Positions 1 through 8,534 of a DNA stretch of 53,788 bases are shown here, piece after piece. A program made the position numbers and the translations under genes. This stretch comes from Propionibacteriaceae bacterium. Its GTDB lineage: Bacteria; Actinomycetota; Actinomycetes; Propionibacteriales; Propionibacteriaceae. Each line of letters starts with the position of its first letter. The first letter of the stretch is position 1. The stretch spans positions 1-53,788 of the forward strand of contig JAISTQ010000060.1 of NCBI GenBank assembly GCA_031272505.1, given 5' to 3'. The notes below the pieces were generated by a model, which searched no databases, had not been told where the DNA came from, and saw nothing but the letters and a program-made list of their open reading frames with translations.

Positions 1-111
1 GGCGAAGGCCCGGTAGCGCATCGGTTTGGCAAGCACCTGAAGTTCGCCGCGTCCGACGTGAAGGCGTGGATGGCCTCCCGACGCGAGGGAGCCGGGCATG
101 AGCAGGGCTAG
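1..111 (+). CDS. Excisionase / helix-turn-helix DNA-binding protein, C-terminal end (partial)
   Basis: The reading frame is open from the first base and stops at TAG 109-111. It encodes a 36-residue tail containing HRFGKHLKFAASDVKAWM. This resembles the end of AlpA/excisionase-type MerR-like HTH domains, where a G-KHLRF-x-x-SDV-x-x-W motif closes the domain. The start lies left of the window. The end overlaps the integrase start by 14 bases, so the two are translationally coupled, a common xis-int arrangement in integrative elements. Family assignment rests on the tail only. Confidence 0.6.
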   Translation, partial: GEGPVAHRFGKHLKFAASDVKAWMASRREGAGHEQG

Positions 112-1279
112 GAAACCCATCGGCACGTTCGGGGAGATGCTGTTCACGAAGCTGCCATCGGGCAAAGTACAGGCCAGGTGCCGGTTTCGTGATTGGGACG
201 GGCAATCCCGCCTAGTGCAGGCCACCGCCGCCAACAAGACCGCCGCCGAGCGGGTGTTGAAGACCAAGCTTGTCGGCAGGGACGTGTTCCAGCCCGGAAC
301 CGTGGAGATCACAGCAGATTCGTCGTTCGCCCAGCTCGTCGCCTACTGGCAGGCCGACATGGAGCTGGAAAACCGGCTGGCACGGCAGACGCGCGACCGT
401 TACAGCTATCACATGCGGCAGCTTGTGTTGCCCGCGTTCGAGCATCTGACGCTGCGGGAGATCGGCGTAGCCCGCTGCGACAATTTCATCAAGCAGTTGG
501 CGAAGAAGTCCTACAACCGGGCCAGGCAGGCCAAGGTGGTGCTCAGGTTGGTGTTCGGCCTGGCGGTGCGCCACGAGATCATCCCCCGAAATCCGATGGA
601 CGGCATTTCACGCCTGCACAAACCGCCACACGTCCCCGACGCCCTGACACCCTGCGAGGTGAACGCGATAAGGCTGGCGGTGAGGTTCTGGGAGACAGGC
701 ATCGTCTCGACCGGCCCTAAGCCGGACGGTCAACTCTCGGCCATCATCGAGGTCATGCTCGGCACCAGTGCCCGAATCGGGGAAGCGCTGGCGATCCGAC
801 GCCGCGACGTGGACGTTGACGGCCCAAGTCCGTCCGTGCGCATCAGCGGCACCATCGTGACGCCCCGAGGCGAGTCCCCGTACCGGCAAGACCACCCAAA
901 GACTGCGAAATCACGTCGCACAGTGGCAATCCCGAGCTTCACCGCTGAAGCGCTCCGGTTCCGTCTGGCGGTCATGGAAGACGACCATCCAGACGCCTTG
1001 GTATTCGCCACAAGGAATGGCACGCCGCTGACCCCCAACAACGTCAGACGCCAGCTAAGGCACGTCCTGGACATGGCCGGTATCGAGGGCGTCACGCCAC
1101 ACATGTTCCGCCGCACTGTCGCCACAGCGGTCAACGAGACGGCCAACGTCGAGTTGGCAGCCGAACTCCTGGGTCACGTAGATCCCAGAATCACCGTGCA
1201 GCACTACATTCGGCGGAACGAGATGGTGAACCCGATCACGGCCACCATCCTGGAAAAAGCATTCCGGCCTGACCTGTAA
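98..1279 (+). CDS. int: Tyrosine site-specific recombinase (integrase)
   Basis: This 393-residue protein has the phage/ICE integrase layout. A basic N-terminal arm-binding region comes first (about 10-60), then an SAM-like core-binding domain (about 75-175), then the catalytic domain (about 180-380). Visible catalytic residues are Arg226 in SARIGEAL, a Lys in PKTAKS (268/271), His335 and Arg338 in HMFRR, His360 in LLGH and the nucleophile Tyr370 in QHYIRR. The ATG at 98 overlaps the upstream excisionase-like gene. It would integrate and excise the element carrying the downstream restriction genes. The tRNA-Pro 3' fragment near 5.4 kb is the candidate distal attachment site. The catalytic set looks intact. 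Confidence 0.93.
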   Translation: MSRARKPIGTFGEMLFTKLPSGKVQARCRFRDWDGQSRLVQATAANKTAAERVLKTKLVGRDVFQPGTVEITADSSFAQLVAYWQADMELENRLARQTRDRYSYHMRQLVLPAFEHLTLREIGVARCDNFIKQLAKKSYNRARQAKVVLRLVFGLAVRHEIIPRNPMDGISRLHKPPHVPDALTPCEVNAIRLAVRFWETGIVSTGPKPDGQLSAIIEVMLGTSARIGEALAIRRRDVDVDGPSPSVRISGTIVTPRGESPYRQDHPKTAKSRRTVAIPSFTAEALRFRLAVMEDDHPDALVFATRNGTPLTPNNVRRQLRHVLDMAGIEGVTPHMFRRTVATAVNETANVELAAELLGHVDPRITVQHYIRRNEMVNPITATILEKAFRPDL

Positions 1280-1875
1280 CGGTGTCGCAGAATCTGCGAT
1301 GCCGTACAACAAGCCCTTTCGCAGTTGTCACCGATCCCGGAAGACTCCCGGCTCCACGGCGTTCTGCCCTGTGAAGCGGTACCGCCGAATTGGCGACGCC
1401 GTGACGCTGGCTGCCCCGGTCTCGCCTGACCTGGTGGCTGACACGTCCCGTCGCAACATGATCCTGACAAGCAGGTTCAGGTGACGACCACCACTGGGTT
1501 CCACCTTACCGATCCCAAACAGGCAGGATCAAGGGCCTCCGTTTCGGCTAGGCATCAGCAGCATCACCTGCGCTTGCGTTCTCCAGTTCACACGCTGCAA
1601 CTCTGCATCCCGTTCGCCCCCGACACCCATCGCTCCGAAGCCCACCCGGAGCCACCCCAACGAACGCCACACCTCTTGCTGACGAGGAAAAAGACCCAGA
1701 CATCCGTCGAATTTCGGGCGCTGAACCGGAGCACCACTGGAGAGAGTTGCATGGCCGTCAAAGCCGCCCCAGCCCGTAAACCCGAGGCGCGCGAGGCTGG
1801 GCCACCGCACAGTCCGCAGAAATGTCGGTGGGGCACCGTAAGATTGGGTGTCGAGACGAAGAACAGGATGAAGTG
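1280..1875. other. Intergenic stretch between int and the restriction gene
   Basis: Roughly 600 bases with no gene I can support. The plus-strand open frames here (1299-1484, 1481-1876) lack recognisable domains and good ribosome binding sites. Apart from the palindrome after int, there is a short palindrome GCGGTACCGC at 1376-1385. A TAAGAT at about 1837-1842 could be a -10 element for the downstream operon. Confidence 0.4.
1285..1299. repeat. 15-bp palindrome just after int
   Basis: TCGCAGA-A-TCTGCGA is a perfect inverted repeat with a one-base centre, starting six bases after the int stop codon. It has no T tract, so it is a weak terminator candidate. It could equally be a protein-binding site of the element. 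Confidence 0.45.
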
Positions 1876-2823
1876 ATGATCAACGCGAACCGTGTCGATC
1901 GCTGGAAGGCCGACGTAGCGGCCTCCGTGAGCATGTACAACGAGTGGTTCTTCGACGCGGCACCCCAAGCCTTCAAGGAATCTCGCTCTGTCGCTCGACA
2001 GCAAGTGCTTGACGCACTGAACACGACCGACATGGGGAGGAACCTCAGCCACGACGTACTGCGTGCCACCCCCGGCATCATCAACGTCATGCGCATGATG
2101 ACGGCTCCTCCAATCGCTCGAGACAGGCTTGTCGGCCTGTCAGGAGTTCAGTCGAGGAGCCTGGTGCAGACTCTCGAAAGTGGGAAGGTGCCGCCCCGGA
2201 TGGCCTCGGCAACCCTTGATGCAGAGCTTGCGAAGTTGTGTGATGTTGTTGCACGGCTACTTGACACGGAACTCATGCCGTGGCTACCGACGTATTCCGA
2301 TCCAACTAGGCAGGAACTTCATATCGCGGCAACAGTGATCGGCGACCGACTGTGCGGCGCGATCACAGATCCCATCATCCGGAATGCGCAAGAAGAGCGT
2401 CAGCTTCGGACCATCGCGGCGTACTTGGACTCCCTGGGATATCAACACATTTCAATTCCCAACGGAGGGTTCGAGGCGATGTGGGAAGGCACCTATTCGT
2501 TCCGATCCAATGTTCCGGTAGGTGGTGAAACAAGGGTCAATATGCCCATCGATGTCGTAATCCAGCCCAAATCACCCTTGCCCACAGAACTCCCAATACT
2601 GATTGAGTGCAAGAGCGCCGGGGACTACACCAATACGAACAAGCGGCGCAAAGAAGAAGCACAGAAGGTGCATCAGCTCCGACAAACCTACGGTGACGGC
2701 ATTCAGTTCGTGCTGTTCTTATGCGGTTATTTCGACTCAGGATACCTCGGCTACGAGGCGGCAGAAGGGATCGACTGGATCTGGGAGCATCGCATAGGTG
2801 ATTTGAAGGAGCTGGGGCTGTGA
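1876..2823 (+). CDS. XamI-family type II restriction endonuclease
   Basis: The protein is about 315 residues and resembles the XamI restriction endonuclease family; XamI cuts GTCGAC, like SalI. The N-terminus carries the RWKADVAASVSMYNEWFF region. A PD-(D/E)xK-like core is visible near the C-terminus: Asp in PIDVVIQPKS, then ECK in LPILIECKSAGDY. The ATG at 1876 is preferred over the one at 1822 because AGGA lies seven bases upstream and family similarity begins right after it. It is the first gene of the restriction cassette, and its stop overlaps the GTG of the methyltransferase by 4 bases. The target GTCGAC is inferred from the family, not shown. Confidence 0.75.
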   Translation: MINANRVDRWKADVAASVSMYNEWFFDAAPQAFKESRSVARQQVLDALNTTDMGRNLSHDVLRATPGIINVMRMMTAPPIARDRLVGLSGVQSRSLVQTLESGKVPPRMASATLDAELAKLCDVVARLLDTELMPWLPTYSDPTRQELHIAATVIGDRLCGAITDPIIRNAQEERQLRTIAAYLDSLGYQHISIPNGGFEAMWEGTYSFRSNVPVGGETRVNMPIDVVIQPKSPLPTELPILIECKSAGDYTNTNKRRKEEAQKVHQLRQTYGDGIQFVLFLCGYFDSGYLGYEAAEGIDWIWEHRIGDLKELGL

Positions 2824-4322
2824 ACACAAGAGAGGAAGAGCGTCTTCAAGTGCAGATGGCGCTGGATTCGCAGAAGACCCAGGCTCAGCGCAACAAACTG
2901 GGACAGTTTGCCACACCACCCAGTCTTGCTGGAGAGATCACTAGGTTTAGTGCTGAATTGGCCAGCCCACTAGGTGACGACGCCAGCGCCCTGGAACCCT
3001 CCTGCGGTACGGGAGCCTTTCTGACTGCTCTGTCGGACTGCCCAGCGACAAGCAGTGTTGCTAAGGTTGGCGTCGAAGTTGATGCGCTGTTCGCCGATGC
3101 GGCTAAGAGGCTCTGGGGAGATGAAGCCCAAATCATCAACGCCGATTTTCTCGAATGGGCAGCGGACTTAAGCAGCGGGTTCTTTGACCTTCTGGTGGCG
3201 AACCCCCCTTATGTCCGGCACCACCACCTGACGAGCGAGCAGAAGTCGCGTTATGCCGAGATCGCGTCACAGGCATCCGGGCAAAGCCCGTCTGGACTAT
3301 CTGGCTTGTACGTGTACTTCGTGCTCGCAGCCGCTTCCAGGCTGAGAGCGGACGCCGTTGCCTCCTGGCTCATCCCGACAGAGTTCATGAGCGTCAACTA
3401 CGGTTCCGCTTTGCGGAGCTATCTAACAACTCGGGCCACTTTGGAGCGGGTGCATGTCTTTCGCGCTGAGGATGTTCAGTTCGATGATGCTCTGGTCACT
3501 TCTTGTGTGGTTACGTATCGGAACACTCCACCGTCGTCAGTCCACAGTGCACTCTTCACCTTCGGTTCAAGCTTTGAGCATCCCTCAGAAGAACACCGCG
3601 TACCTGTCGCCGAGCTGCGCCGTTCCCCAAAATGGTTGCAGCGCTTCCAGCAGAGCGAACGCGGCCAGGGTATGGTAGTCGGGCAGTGCTTTACAATCCG
3701 TCGCGGAATAGCTACGGGGGGGAACTCTTTCTTCATTAGGCCCAGAGCTGAGTTCCATGCGCTTGGGATTGGCGATGACTTCCTACGTCCCATCCTTCCG
3801 AGTCCCCGACACATGCCCGCTACCGAGATAGAAGCAGATGCTGAGGGGTGGCCGACCAATGTTGCGACACTTGCCCTACTAGACTGCACTGGAAAGACAT
3901 GGGAGTCGCTTCCGGTCTCAGTACAAGGCTACTTATCGGACGTGCCGCACAAGATTCGGGACTCTTACCTCGTCAAAGGCCGATCACCCTGGTATGTCCA
4001 AGAGCAACGGGAAGCAGCACCCATTGTCTGCACCTACATGGGTCGCAGCCGCAGTGGAGAGAGCGCATTCAGGTTCATTCGCAACCGATCAAGAGCCATC
4101 ACCACAAACTCCTACCTCATGCTCTTTCCGAAAGTGGCAGGAGTGCCCGTCGAGGAGGATTGGTTAGACGAAGCGTGGCACAAGCTGGCGGAAGTGCCGT
4201 TGGCGACCATGCAAGCAGAAGGCAGAGAGTACGGCGGCGGCTTGAAGAAAATCGAACCGAAGGAGCTTGCTCGTGTCGTTATCCCAGATTTTGACGCAGC
4301 ATCGCAGGGAGCATTGTTTTGA
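2820..4322 (+). CDS. N6-adenine DNA methyltransferase (type II, XamI/SalI-like partner)
   Basis: A 500-residue DNA methyltransferase. Near the N-terminus LGQFATPPSLA fits motif X. ALEPSCGTGAFL at 58-68 is the S-adenosylmethionine motif I, and NPPY at 128-131 is the catalytic motif IV of N6-adenine enzymes. The C-terminal half should hold target recognition. GTG 2820 overlaps the endonuclease TGA, with AAGGAG just upstream, so both products are coupled. Its role is to protect host sites from the upstream enzyme. Overall resemblance is to Eco57I-like/SalI-type single-chain methyltransferases. Confidence 0.85.
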   Translation: MNTREEERLQVQMALDSQKTQAQRNKLGQFATPPSLAGEITRFSAELASPLGDDASALEPSCGTGAFLTALSDCPATSSVAKVGVEVDALFADAAKRLWGDEAQIINADFLEWAADLSSGFFDLLVANPPYVRHHHLTSEQKSRYAEIASQASGQSPSGLSGLYVYFVLAAASRLRADAVASWLIPTEFMSVNYGSALRSYLTTRATLERVHVFRAEDVQFDDALVTSCVVTYRNTPPSSVHSALFTFGSSFEHPSEEHRVPVAELRRSPKWLQRFQQSERGQGMVVGQCFTIRRGIATGGNSFFIRPRAEFHALGIGDDFLRPILPSPRHMPATEIEADAEGWPTNVATLALLDCTGKTWESLPVSVQGYLSDVPHKIRDSYLVKGRSPWYVQEQREAAPIVCTYMGRSRSGESAFRFIRNRSRAITTNSYLMLFPKVAGVPVEEDWLDEAWHKLAEVPLATMQAEGREYGGGLKKIEPKELARVVIPDFDAASQGALF

Positions 4323-4391
4323 CTGGTGGACGACATAACCCTTCACCGGGTAACCTGACTGCATCCCATCCAGACTTCCAGGAGGCACATC

Positions 4392-5240
4392 GTGGCACAA
4401 ACACAAGTCCCTAGCTACAACCAGTTCCTCTTCCCCACTATTGAGGCGTTGCGCGAACTGGGTGGCTCCGGCGCGATTGATGAGATCAACGAAACGGTCA
4501 TTAGGCAACAGGGATACTCAGAGGAGCAGCAGGCCGTCATCCATGGCGACGGCCCCGGAACTGAACTGGCCTACCGACTGGCCTGGGCACGAACATACCT
4601 CAAGGGTATGGGGTTGGCGACAAACTCCGAACGGGGAGTGTGGAGTCTCACCGAATTCGGGACCAGAGTGACTCCCGATCAGATAGAGCCTCTTCGTCAG
4701 CGCTTCATGGCTGATAACCGAGCTAAGAGGAAAGACAAACAGGAAACACAGGCGGATGATGCTTCCGAAGACCTCTGGCAAGATCAATTGCTGGATCGGG
4801 TGATGGAGCTTTCGCCCGCCGGTTTCGAGCGCTTGTCCCAGAGACTCCTTCGAGAGGCCGGCTTCATCAACACCCAAGTCACCGGGCGCTCAGGAGATGG
4901 AGGGATAGACGGGACTGGTGTGTATCGACTGTCTCTGGTGTCTTTCCCGGTTTACTTCCAGTGCAAACGCTACAAGGGCAGCGTGGGCGCGGGCGCGGTA
5001 CGTGACTTCCGGGGTGCGATGGTAGGACGAGGCGACAAGGGCCTGCTGATCACTACCGGAACGTTCACAGGAGACGCCAAGGCCGAAGCTACCCGTGACG
5101 GAGCCCCGCCAATCGATCTCATCGACGGCACTCGCTTGGCGGATCTCTTGAAGGAATACCGTCTGGGTGTCCAAGTGACAACCAGAACCATCGAAGAGAT
5201 TCGTGTGGTCGATGAGTTCTTCGAACAGACGTTTCAGTGA
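4392..5240 (+). CDS. mrr: Mrr-family restriction endonuclease
   Basis: A 282-residue protein with the Mrr layout: an N-terminal winged-helix domain (about 10-95, ending in SLTEFG) and a C-terminal nuclease domain. The active-site pattern is visible as Asp173 in SGDGGIDG and QCK at 190-192 in YFQCKRYKG, followed by AVRDFRGAMVG and the GLLITTG strand. E. coli Mrr cleaves modified DNA. GTG 4392 follows an AGGAGG site. The gene lies 69 bases after the methyltransferase on the same strand, so the island may combine classical restriction with a modification-dependent nuclease. It must tolerate the neighbouring methylation mark. Confidence 0.88.
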   Translation: MAQTQVPSYNQFLFPTIEALRELGGSGAIDEINETVIRQQGYSEEQQAVIHGDGPGTELAYRLAWARTYLKGMGLATNSERGVWSLTEFGTRVTPDQIEPLRQRFMADNRAKRKDKQETQADDASEDLWQDQLLDRVMELSPAGFERLSQRLLREAGFINTQVTGRSGDGGIDGTGVYRLSLVSFPVYFQCKRYKGSVGAGAVRDFRGAMVGRGDKGLLITTGTFTGDAKAEATRDGAPPIDLIDGTRLADLLKEYRLGVQVTTRTIEEIRVVDEFFEQTFQ

Positions 5241-5290
5241 GTTGGGCTAGAGATCATCAAATTGTCATCAGAATCAACCGGCGGCAACCC

Positions 5291-5348
5291 AAGCTGACCG
5301 TCTAGAATCAGACCCGGAGATTGACCGATTTCCCTTGTGAACCCAGGG
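5291..5348. repeat. Direct repeat A, copy 1
   Basis: About 57 bases closely match 8814-8870; the last 35 or so (GGAGATTGACCGATTTCCC and onward) are identical. Copy 1 lies left of the tRNA-Pro fragment; copy 2 lies just before the 485-residue gene. Confidence 0.85.
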
Positions 5349-5398
5349 AACCGTCACCCACCGCAAGTGACCGGGGACGACCGCCAAGGGCAGGAATG

Positions 5399-5513
<115 letters not shown>

Positions 5514-5514
5514 T

Positions 5515-5558
5515 AAAACCCCTAGTCAACGCCTTGTTGACTAGGGGTTTTTTGTTTT
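5515..5558 (+). terminator. Rho-independent terminator
   Basis: AAAACCCCTAGTCAAC and GTTGACTAGGGGTTTT form a perfect 16-bp stem with a GCCTT loop, followed by a T-rich run. It sits 80 bases after the tRNA-Pro fragment. It may be the original tRNA-Pro terminator, separated from the gene by the integrated element. The A/T symmetry would let it work on both strands. Confidence 0.85.
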
Positions 5559-5571
5559 GGGTGACCGTCTC

Positions 5572-5619
5572 AAAACGGGCGGGTACACAACGGGTACACA
5601 TCAGCCAACGGCGAGCGCG
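5572..5619. repeat. Direct repeat C, copy 1 with tandem GGGTACACA
   Basis: Matches 10197-10244 with one mismatch. It contains two GGGTACACA copies at 5581-5589 and 5592-5600. Short tandem motifs of this kind next to att sites can be integrase arm-binding sites; that role is inferred. Confidence 0.7.
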
Positions 5620-5778
5620 GGCGTACGGCTTGTGCCCACAGCATCCGTCACCACGTCTAGGCGGTCTGGGAACAAGTGCCCGTAGAGATCGAGCGCTTTA
5701 GAATGCGACGCTGTCACGTCCAAGTTATCTTCCGTCGCCGAGCTACTGCGAAGCGCAGTATCGACGCGGCTGTCGCTG

Positions 5779-6063
5779 CTATAGACGCGGAAGGGTTTGG
5801 ATGAGTTCCATGATCGCCGAGCCTCGCCAGACTGGATATCCCTTGTGATCTGAGCTCGTCCGGTGGAGAATTCTTTCGAAACGACTGCCCATATCGCCCG
5901 TTGCCGACAGATAGTCGTCTCCCGCATACGCGCTACCCTGCACACCTTGCCATTCAAGTCTGACCTTGTCCTTGTATCCCTTCGTGACCGGCATCAACTC
6001 GAATCCTCGATCCTGTAACGCTGTGGCGATCTCTTTTTGAGTCATTGCTTCTCGGTATCCCAT
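5779..6063 (-). CDS. Small protein of unknown function
   Basis: Encodes 94 residues starting MGYREAMTQKEIATALQDRG. I chose the ATG at 6063 because GAAAGG precedes it; an ATG at 6111 would add 16 residues without a ribosome binding site. No family recognised. The N-terminal part reads like a helical region and the middle is basic (TKGYKDKVRLEW). It follows the DUF4139 gene by 66 bases on the same strand and is probably cotranscribed. It ends about 160 bases from repeat C on the other side. Confidence 0.5.
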   Translation of the reverse strand: MGYREAMTQKEIATALQDRGFELMPVTKGYKDKVRLEWQGVQGSAYAGDDYLSATGDMGSRFERILHRTSSDHKGYPVWRGSAIMELIQTLPRL

Positions 6064-6129
6064 GTGTTTCCTTTCATTGTGTGTATCTACCATGCTTATG
6101 CTCTCTTCCATATCGTCGTTCCCCAGTCT

Positions 6130-8049
6130 TCAGATTTCCAGCCCAGAGAGGAAATCCCCGAACTCCCGTGTGACTTCCTGGAGTTCCCTGCGCTCTTCGT
6201 CTTGCTTTTTTATCACCGCGTCGAGGCGAGACTCCACCGCCTCCATGCGGCGCTGGTAGTTGGCTCCCGACCTGGAATCGACGCCCACAGCCAGCAAGTT
6301 TTCACGGATGCGCGCCTGCTCATCCACCAGCCGTTTCTCGCGCTTCTCGGATTCCGACAGGGCCGCGCGCAGCTTGGCCCGGCGGCGCTGCAGATCAAGC
6401 GCCTTCTCCAGGGCGTCCTTGGCGGCACCCGCGGGGGCGGCCCCTGATGCCCACAGGAGCTTCACTTCGTCGGCCTTGGCGATTTCAACTCCCTCGTAAC
6501 GAGGGGCGACGGTCTCCACCAGCAGTTTCTTGGTTTCGCCAGGCGCGAGCTCACACTCGATGCGGAAGCATTTCTCACGCTTCTCCCCGTCAACTGGGAC
6601 GACGAGCGATTCACCTGCCTCGCGAGGATGCTCGATTAGCAGAGTCCTAGCGCTAGCGGACTCGTTTACAAGCGTATATGTCGTGCGCATCCGGCTCTCG
6701 AAGGTGAGCTTTGCCACTGAATCCACTACCTTCACGAACACCACTGAATCGTCGGACTCGGATTCGCGGCTACAGCGGACCGCCAGGTCATAGCCGTAGC
6801 CGATGATCCGCTCGGCGTTTTGGGGGACGAAGTTCAGCAGGGCGTCGCCCGCAAAGAGGTTGTCGTCGTAGACCGTAACAGCGCCAGCGGGAAGCTGGGC
6901 GCCTGTGGTGTTTTCCAGTTGGACGCCAAGTATCGGCCGGTCGGCGTCCTTTTTGATGTCGGCAGCCTGCCAGATTGACACCTTTCGCGCCTTGAGTTCC
7001 CCTTGCACCAGCGGGATCATGGTCGACTGCCCGTGTTTCAAGTTAACCGGCGTTGGGACAGTGTAAGCGAAGCTGTTCCCGGCAGTCTTTGGGACGGGAC
7101 GGTTCTGGTAATTTCGAGATTCGAACATTATCGCGCGCAGAAGACGCTCTTCGGGTATAAGACGATCTTCGGAATGATCGACCACTTCCCAGTCGGTGAC
7201 CCCGCCCGCGGCGTTGGCGTGGAAGGACTCCAACTCCTCTTCGTCGTCAGGAATGCGCCAGCGCATCTGCGGTTGAACCACAATGCGGTCTATGTGGATG
7301 GGGTCGTAGAGCGCCTGTGTGAACGACGACGGCTTCCCCACAAACAGCGATAACTGCACCTCGTCCCAGTCGGTATCTGAGGTGTTGTCGACGATCGCCC
7401 AGCCCTGGAGCGTTGGGGCATCGGTGAGGTCGAGACGGTAGCTTGCCTTCCAGACTGGAGCGGACGTCACGAATGCGAGCGAGACTTCCCGCGCGCCTTC
7501 GGCTGGCAGCTTTAGGACGGCAGGTTCGCGTTCCCCGCCCAGCTGGGCGTCCATTCTGGCCTCAATGTCGTCCTTGATGCGGTCGTCCAGTGGCCGGAAC
7601 GAGAGGATCTTGGATGCGTCGACACGCTGGATGGTCCCGTCCACGTAAAGGGAGAGTTGGGCGTAGCCGGCCTCGTCGGAGCTGCCCTTTTCCTCGTATT
7701 CGAAAACCCTGCCGACGAGCGTGCCTTCGGCGGTGGTGACCTCCAGCCGCGTTCCGCGCAGCCACTTGAATAGCTCGTCGCTGCGGACATGCTCGGGCAG
7801 GTCAGGCCCGCCCGCGCCGATCCTCGAGCTTCTCGAATGCGTACGGCTTGGGTAGGACAATGACGGCGCGACGCACGCGGGATCGTTCACGGCCAGTGAC
7901 TTCAGTACGTCGCTCATGGCTTCTTCGCCGAACGGCAGCGCGACCTGCACCGAATCGACGGCCTCGCCGCGGTGCTCGAAGAAACCGACGCCGGACGAGT
8001 AGAGCGCTACCCGTTTGAGTGGCAGTGCAAGGTTGGACAGTTTTTCCAT
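6130..8049 (-). CDS. DUF4139 domain-containing protein
   Basis: About 639 residues. The N-terminus LALPLKRVALYSSGVGFFEHRG and the later VSLAFVTSAPVWKASYRLDL (the most diagnostic part) fit the DUF4139/mucoidy-inhibitor-A-like family; function is unknown. The C-terminal ~100 residues are a charged coiled coil (LDLQRRRAKLRAALSESEK and onward). Start ATG 8049 is chosen because AGAAAGG precedes it; an upstream open extension to 8256 looks non-coding. At about 7822-7846 the reading SRTHSRSSRIG looks unlike the family, whereas a neighbouring frame reads YAFEKLED. A compensated pair of indels may be present there. No signal peptide is seen. Confidence 0.75.
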   Translation of the reverse strand: MEKLSNLALPLKRVALYSSGVGFFEHRGEAVDSVQVALPFGEEAMSDVLKSLAVNDPACVAPSLSYPSRTHSRSSRIGAGGPDLPEHVRSDELFKWLRGTRLEVTTAEGTLVGRVFEYEEKGSSDEAGYAQLSLYVDGTIQRVDASKILSFRPLDDRIKDDIEARMDAQLGGEREPAVLKLPAEGAREVSLAFVTSAPVWKASYRLDLTDAPTLQGWAIVDNTSDTDWDEVQLSLFVGKPSSFTQALYDPIHIDRIVVQPQMRWRIPDDEEELESFHANAAGGVTDWEVVDHSEDRLIPEERLLRAIMFESRNYQNRPVPKTAGNSFAYTVPTPVNLKHGQSTMIPLVQGELKARKVSIWQAADIKKDADRPILGVQLENTTGAQLPAGAVTVYDDNLFAGDALLNFVPQNAERIIGYGYDLAVRCSRESESDDSVVFVKVVDSVAKLTFESRMRTTYTLVNESASARTLLIEHPREAGESLVVPVDGEKREKCFRIECELAPGETKKLLVETVAPRYEGVEIAKADEVKLLWASGAAPAGAAKDALEKALDLQRRRAKLRAALSESEKREKRLVDEQARIRENLLAVGVDSRSGANYQRRMEAVESRLDAVIKKQDEERRELQEVTREFGDFLSGLEI

Positions 8050-8144
8050 TGGTACCTTTCTATTGGAATGGAGAGAAGCGGCGAACGCGCTTCGTTTCGA
8101 TGTGGTATTGACCCACGGGTTGAGGATGGACTCAGCCGGGCGCT

Positions 8145-8465
8145 TCAGCGCACCAAGTTCATCCGTCTGTGTTTGTTGCTGACGTGCCTCCGCTCGCCTT
8201 CGGTGGTTCCGCCCCAGATGCCGTGCTCTCGCGCTTCGAGGGCGATGGCTAGGCAAGTTACCTTGTCAGGGCAGTACCGGCAGATGTCTTTTGCGATCCG
8301 CTCACACGTCTTCTCCCCACAGTAGAACACGTTGTGGAGCCGGTAGGCGTCCAAGAAACGCTTGCACTGAGGCGGGTCGAGAGTGAACACAGGACGATAA
8401 TTGCGCGCGATCAAAGCTGCCAATCTGAGAAGGGATTTGTTCCAACTGGAACGGGAACGGCACAT
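8145..8465 (-). CDS. WhiB-family iron-sulfur transcriptional regulator
   Basis: The cysteine pattern is C-x27-C-x2-C-x5-C (PPQC ... DICRYCPDKVTC), the same spacing as in WhiB1, followed by the diagnostic turn GIWGGTTEGERR and a basic tail KHRRMN. Two more cysteines (YC, TC) lie between the first and second ligand. WhiB proteins bind a 4Fe-4S cluster and regulate transcription. The start is uncertain: ATG 8465 directly abuts a TATAAT, so TTG 8414 or GTG 8390 may be used instead; frames open further upstream belong to a decayed gene. The next gene on this strand is the DUF4139 gene. Confidence 0.85.
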   Translation of the reverse strand: MCRSRSSWNKSLLRLAALIARNYRPVFTLDPPQCKRFLDAYRLHNVFYCGEKTCERIAKDICRYCPDKVTCLAIALEAREHGIWGGTTEGERRHVSNKHRRMNLVR

Positions 8466-8510
8466 ATTATACCCGGTGATTATCACCTTCATGTTACTAT
8501 CATGTAACAT
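8466..8510 (-). promoter_or_regulatory. whiB promoter with two nested palindromes
   Basis: On the minus strand a perfect TATAAT lies at 8471-8466. Directly upstream, within the spacer region, is GGTGAT-T-ATCACC (8475-8487), and next to it ATGTTAC-N6-GTAACAT (8491-8510), overlapping where a -35 should be. The -35 itself is poor. This is the usual layout of a promoter controlled by a dimeric regulator. Confidence 0.6.
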
Positions 8511-8534
8511 CTCGATTACATTATGCCACGAGAT

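Noticed and set aside
1481-1876. 131-codon plus-strand frame before the restriction gene
   Set aside because: Weak start, low-complexity His/Pro/Thr-rich product, no family.
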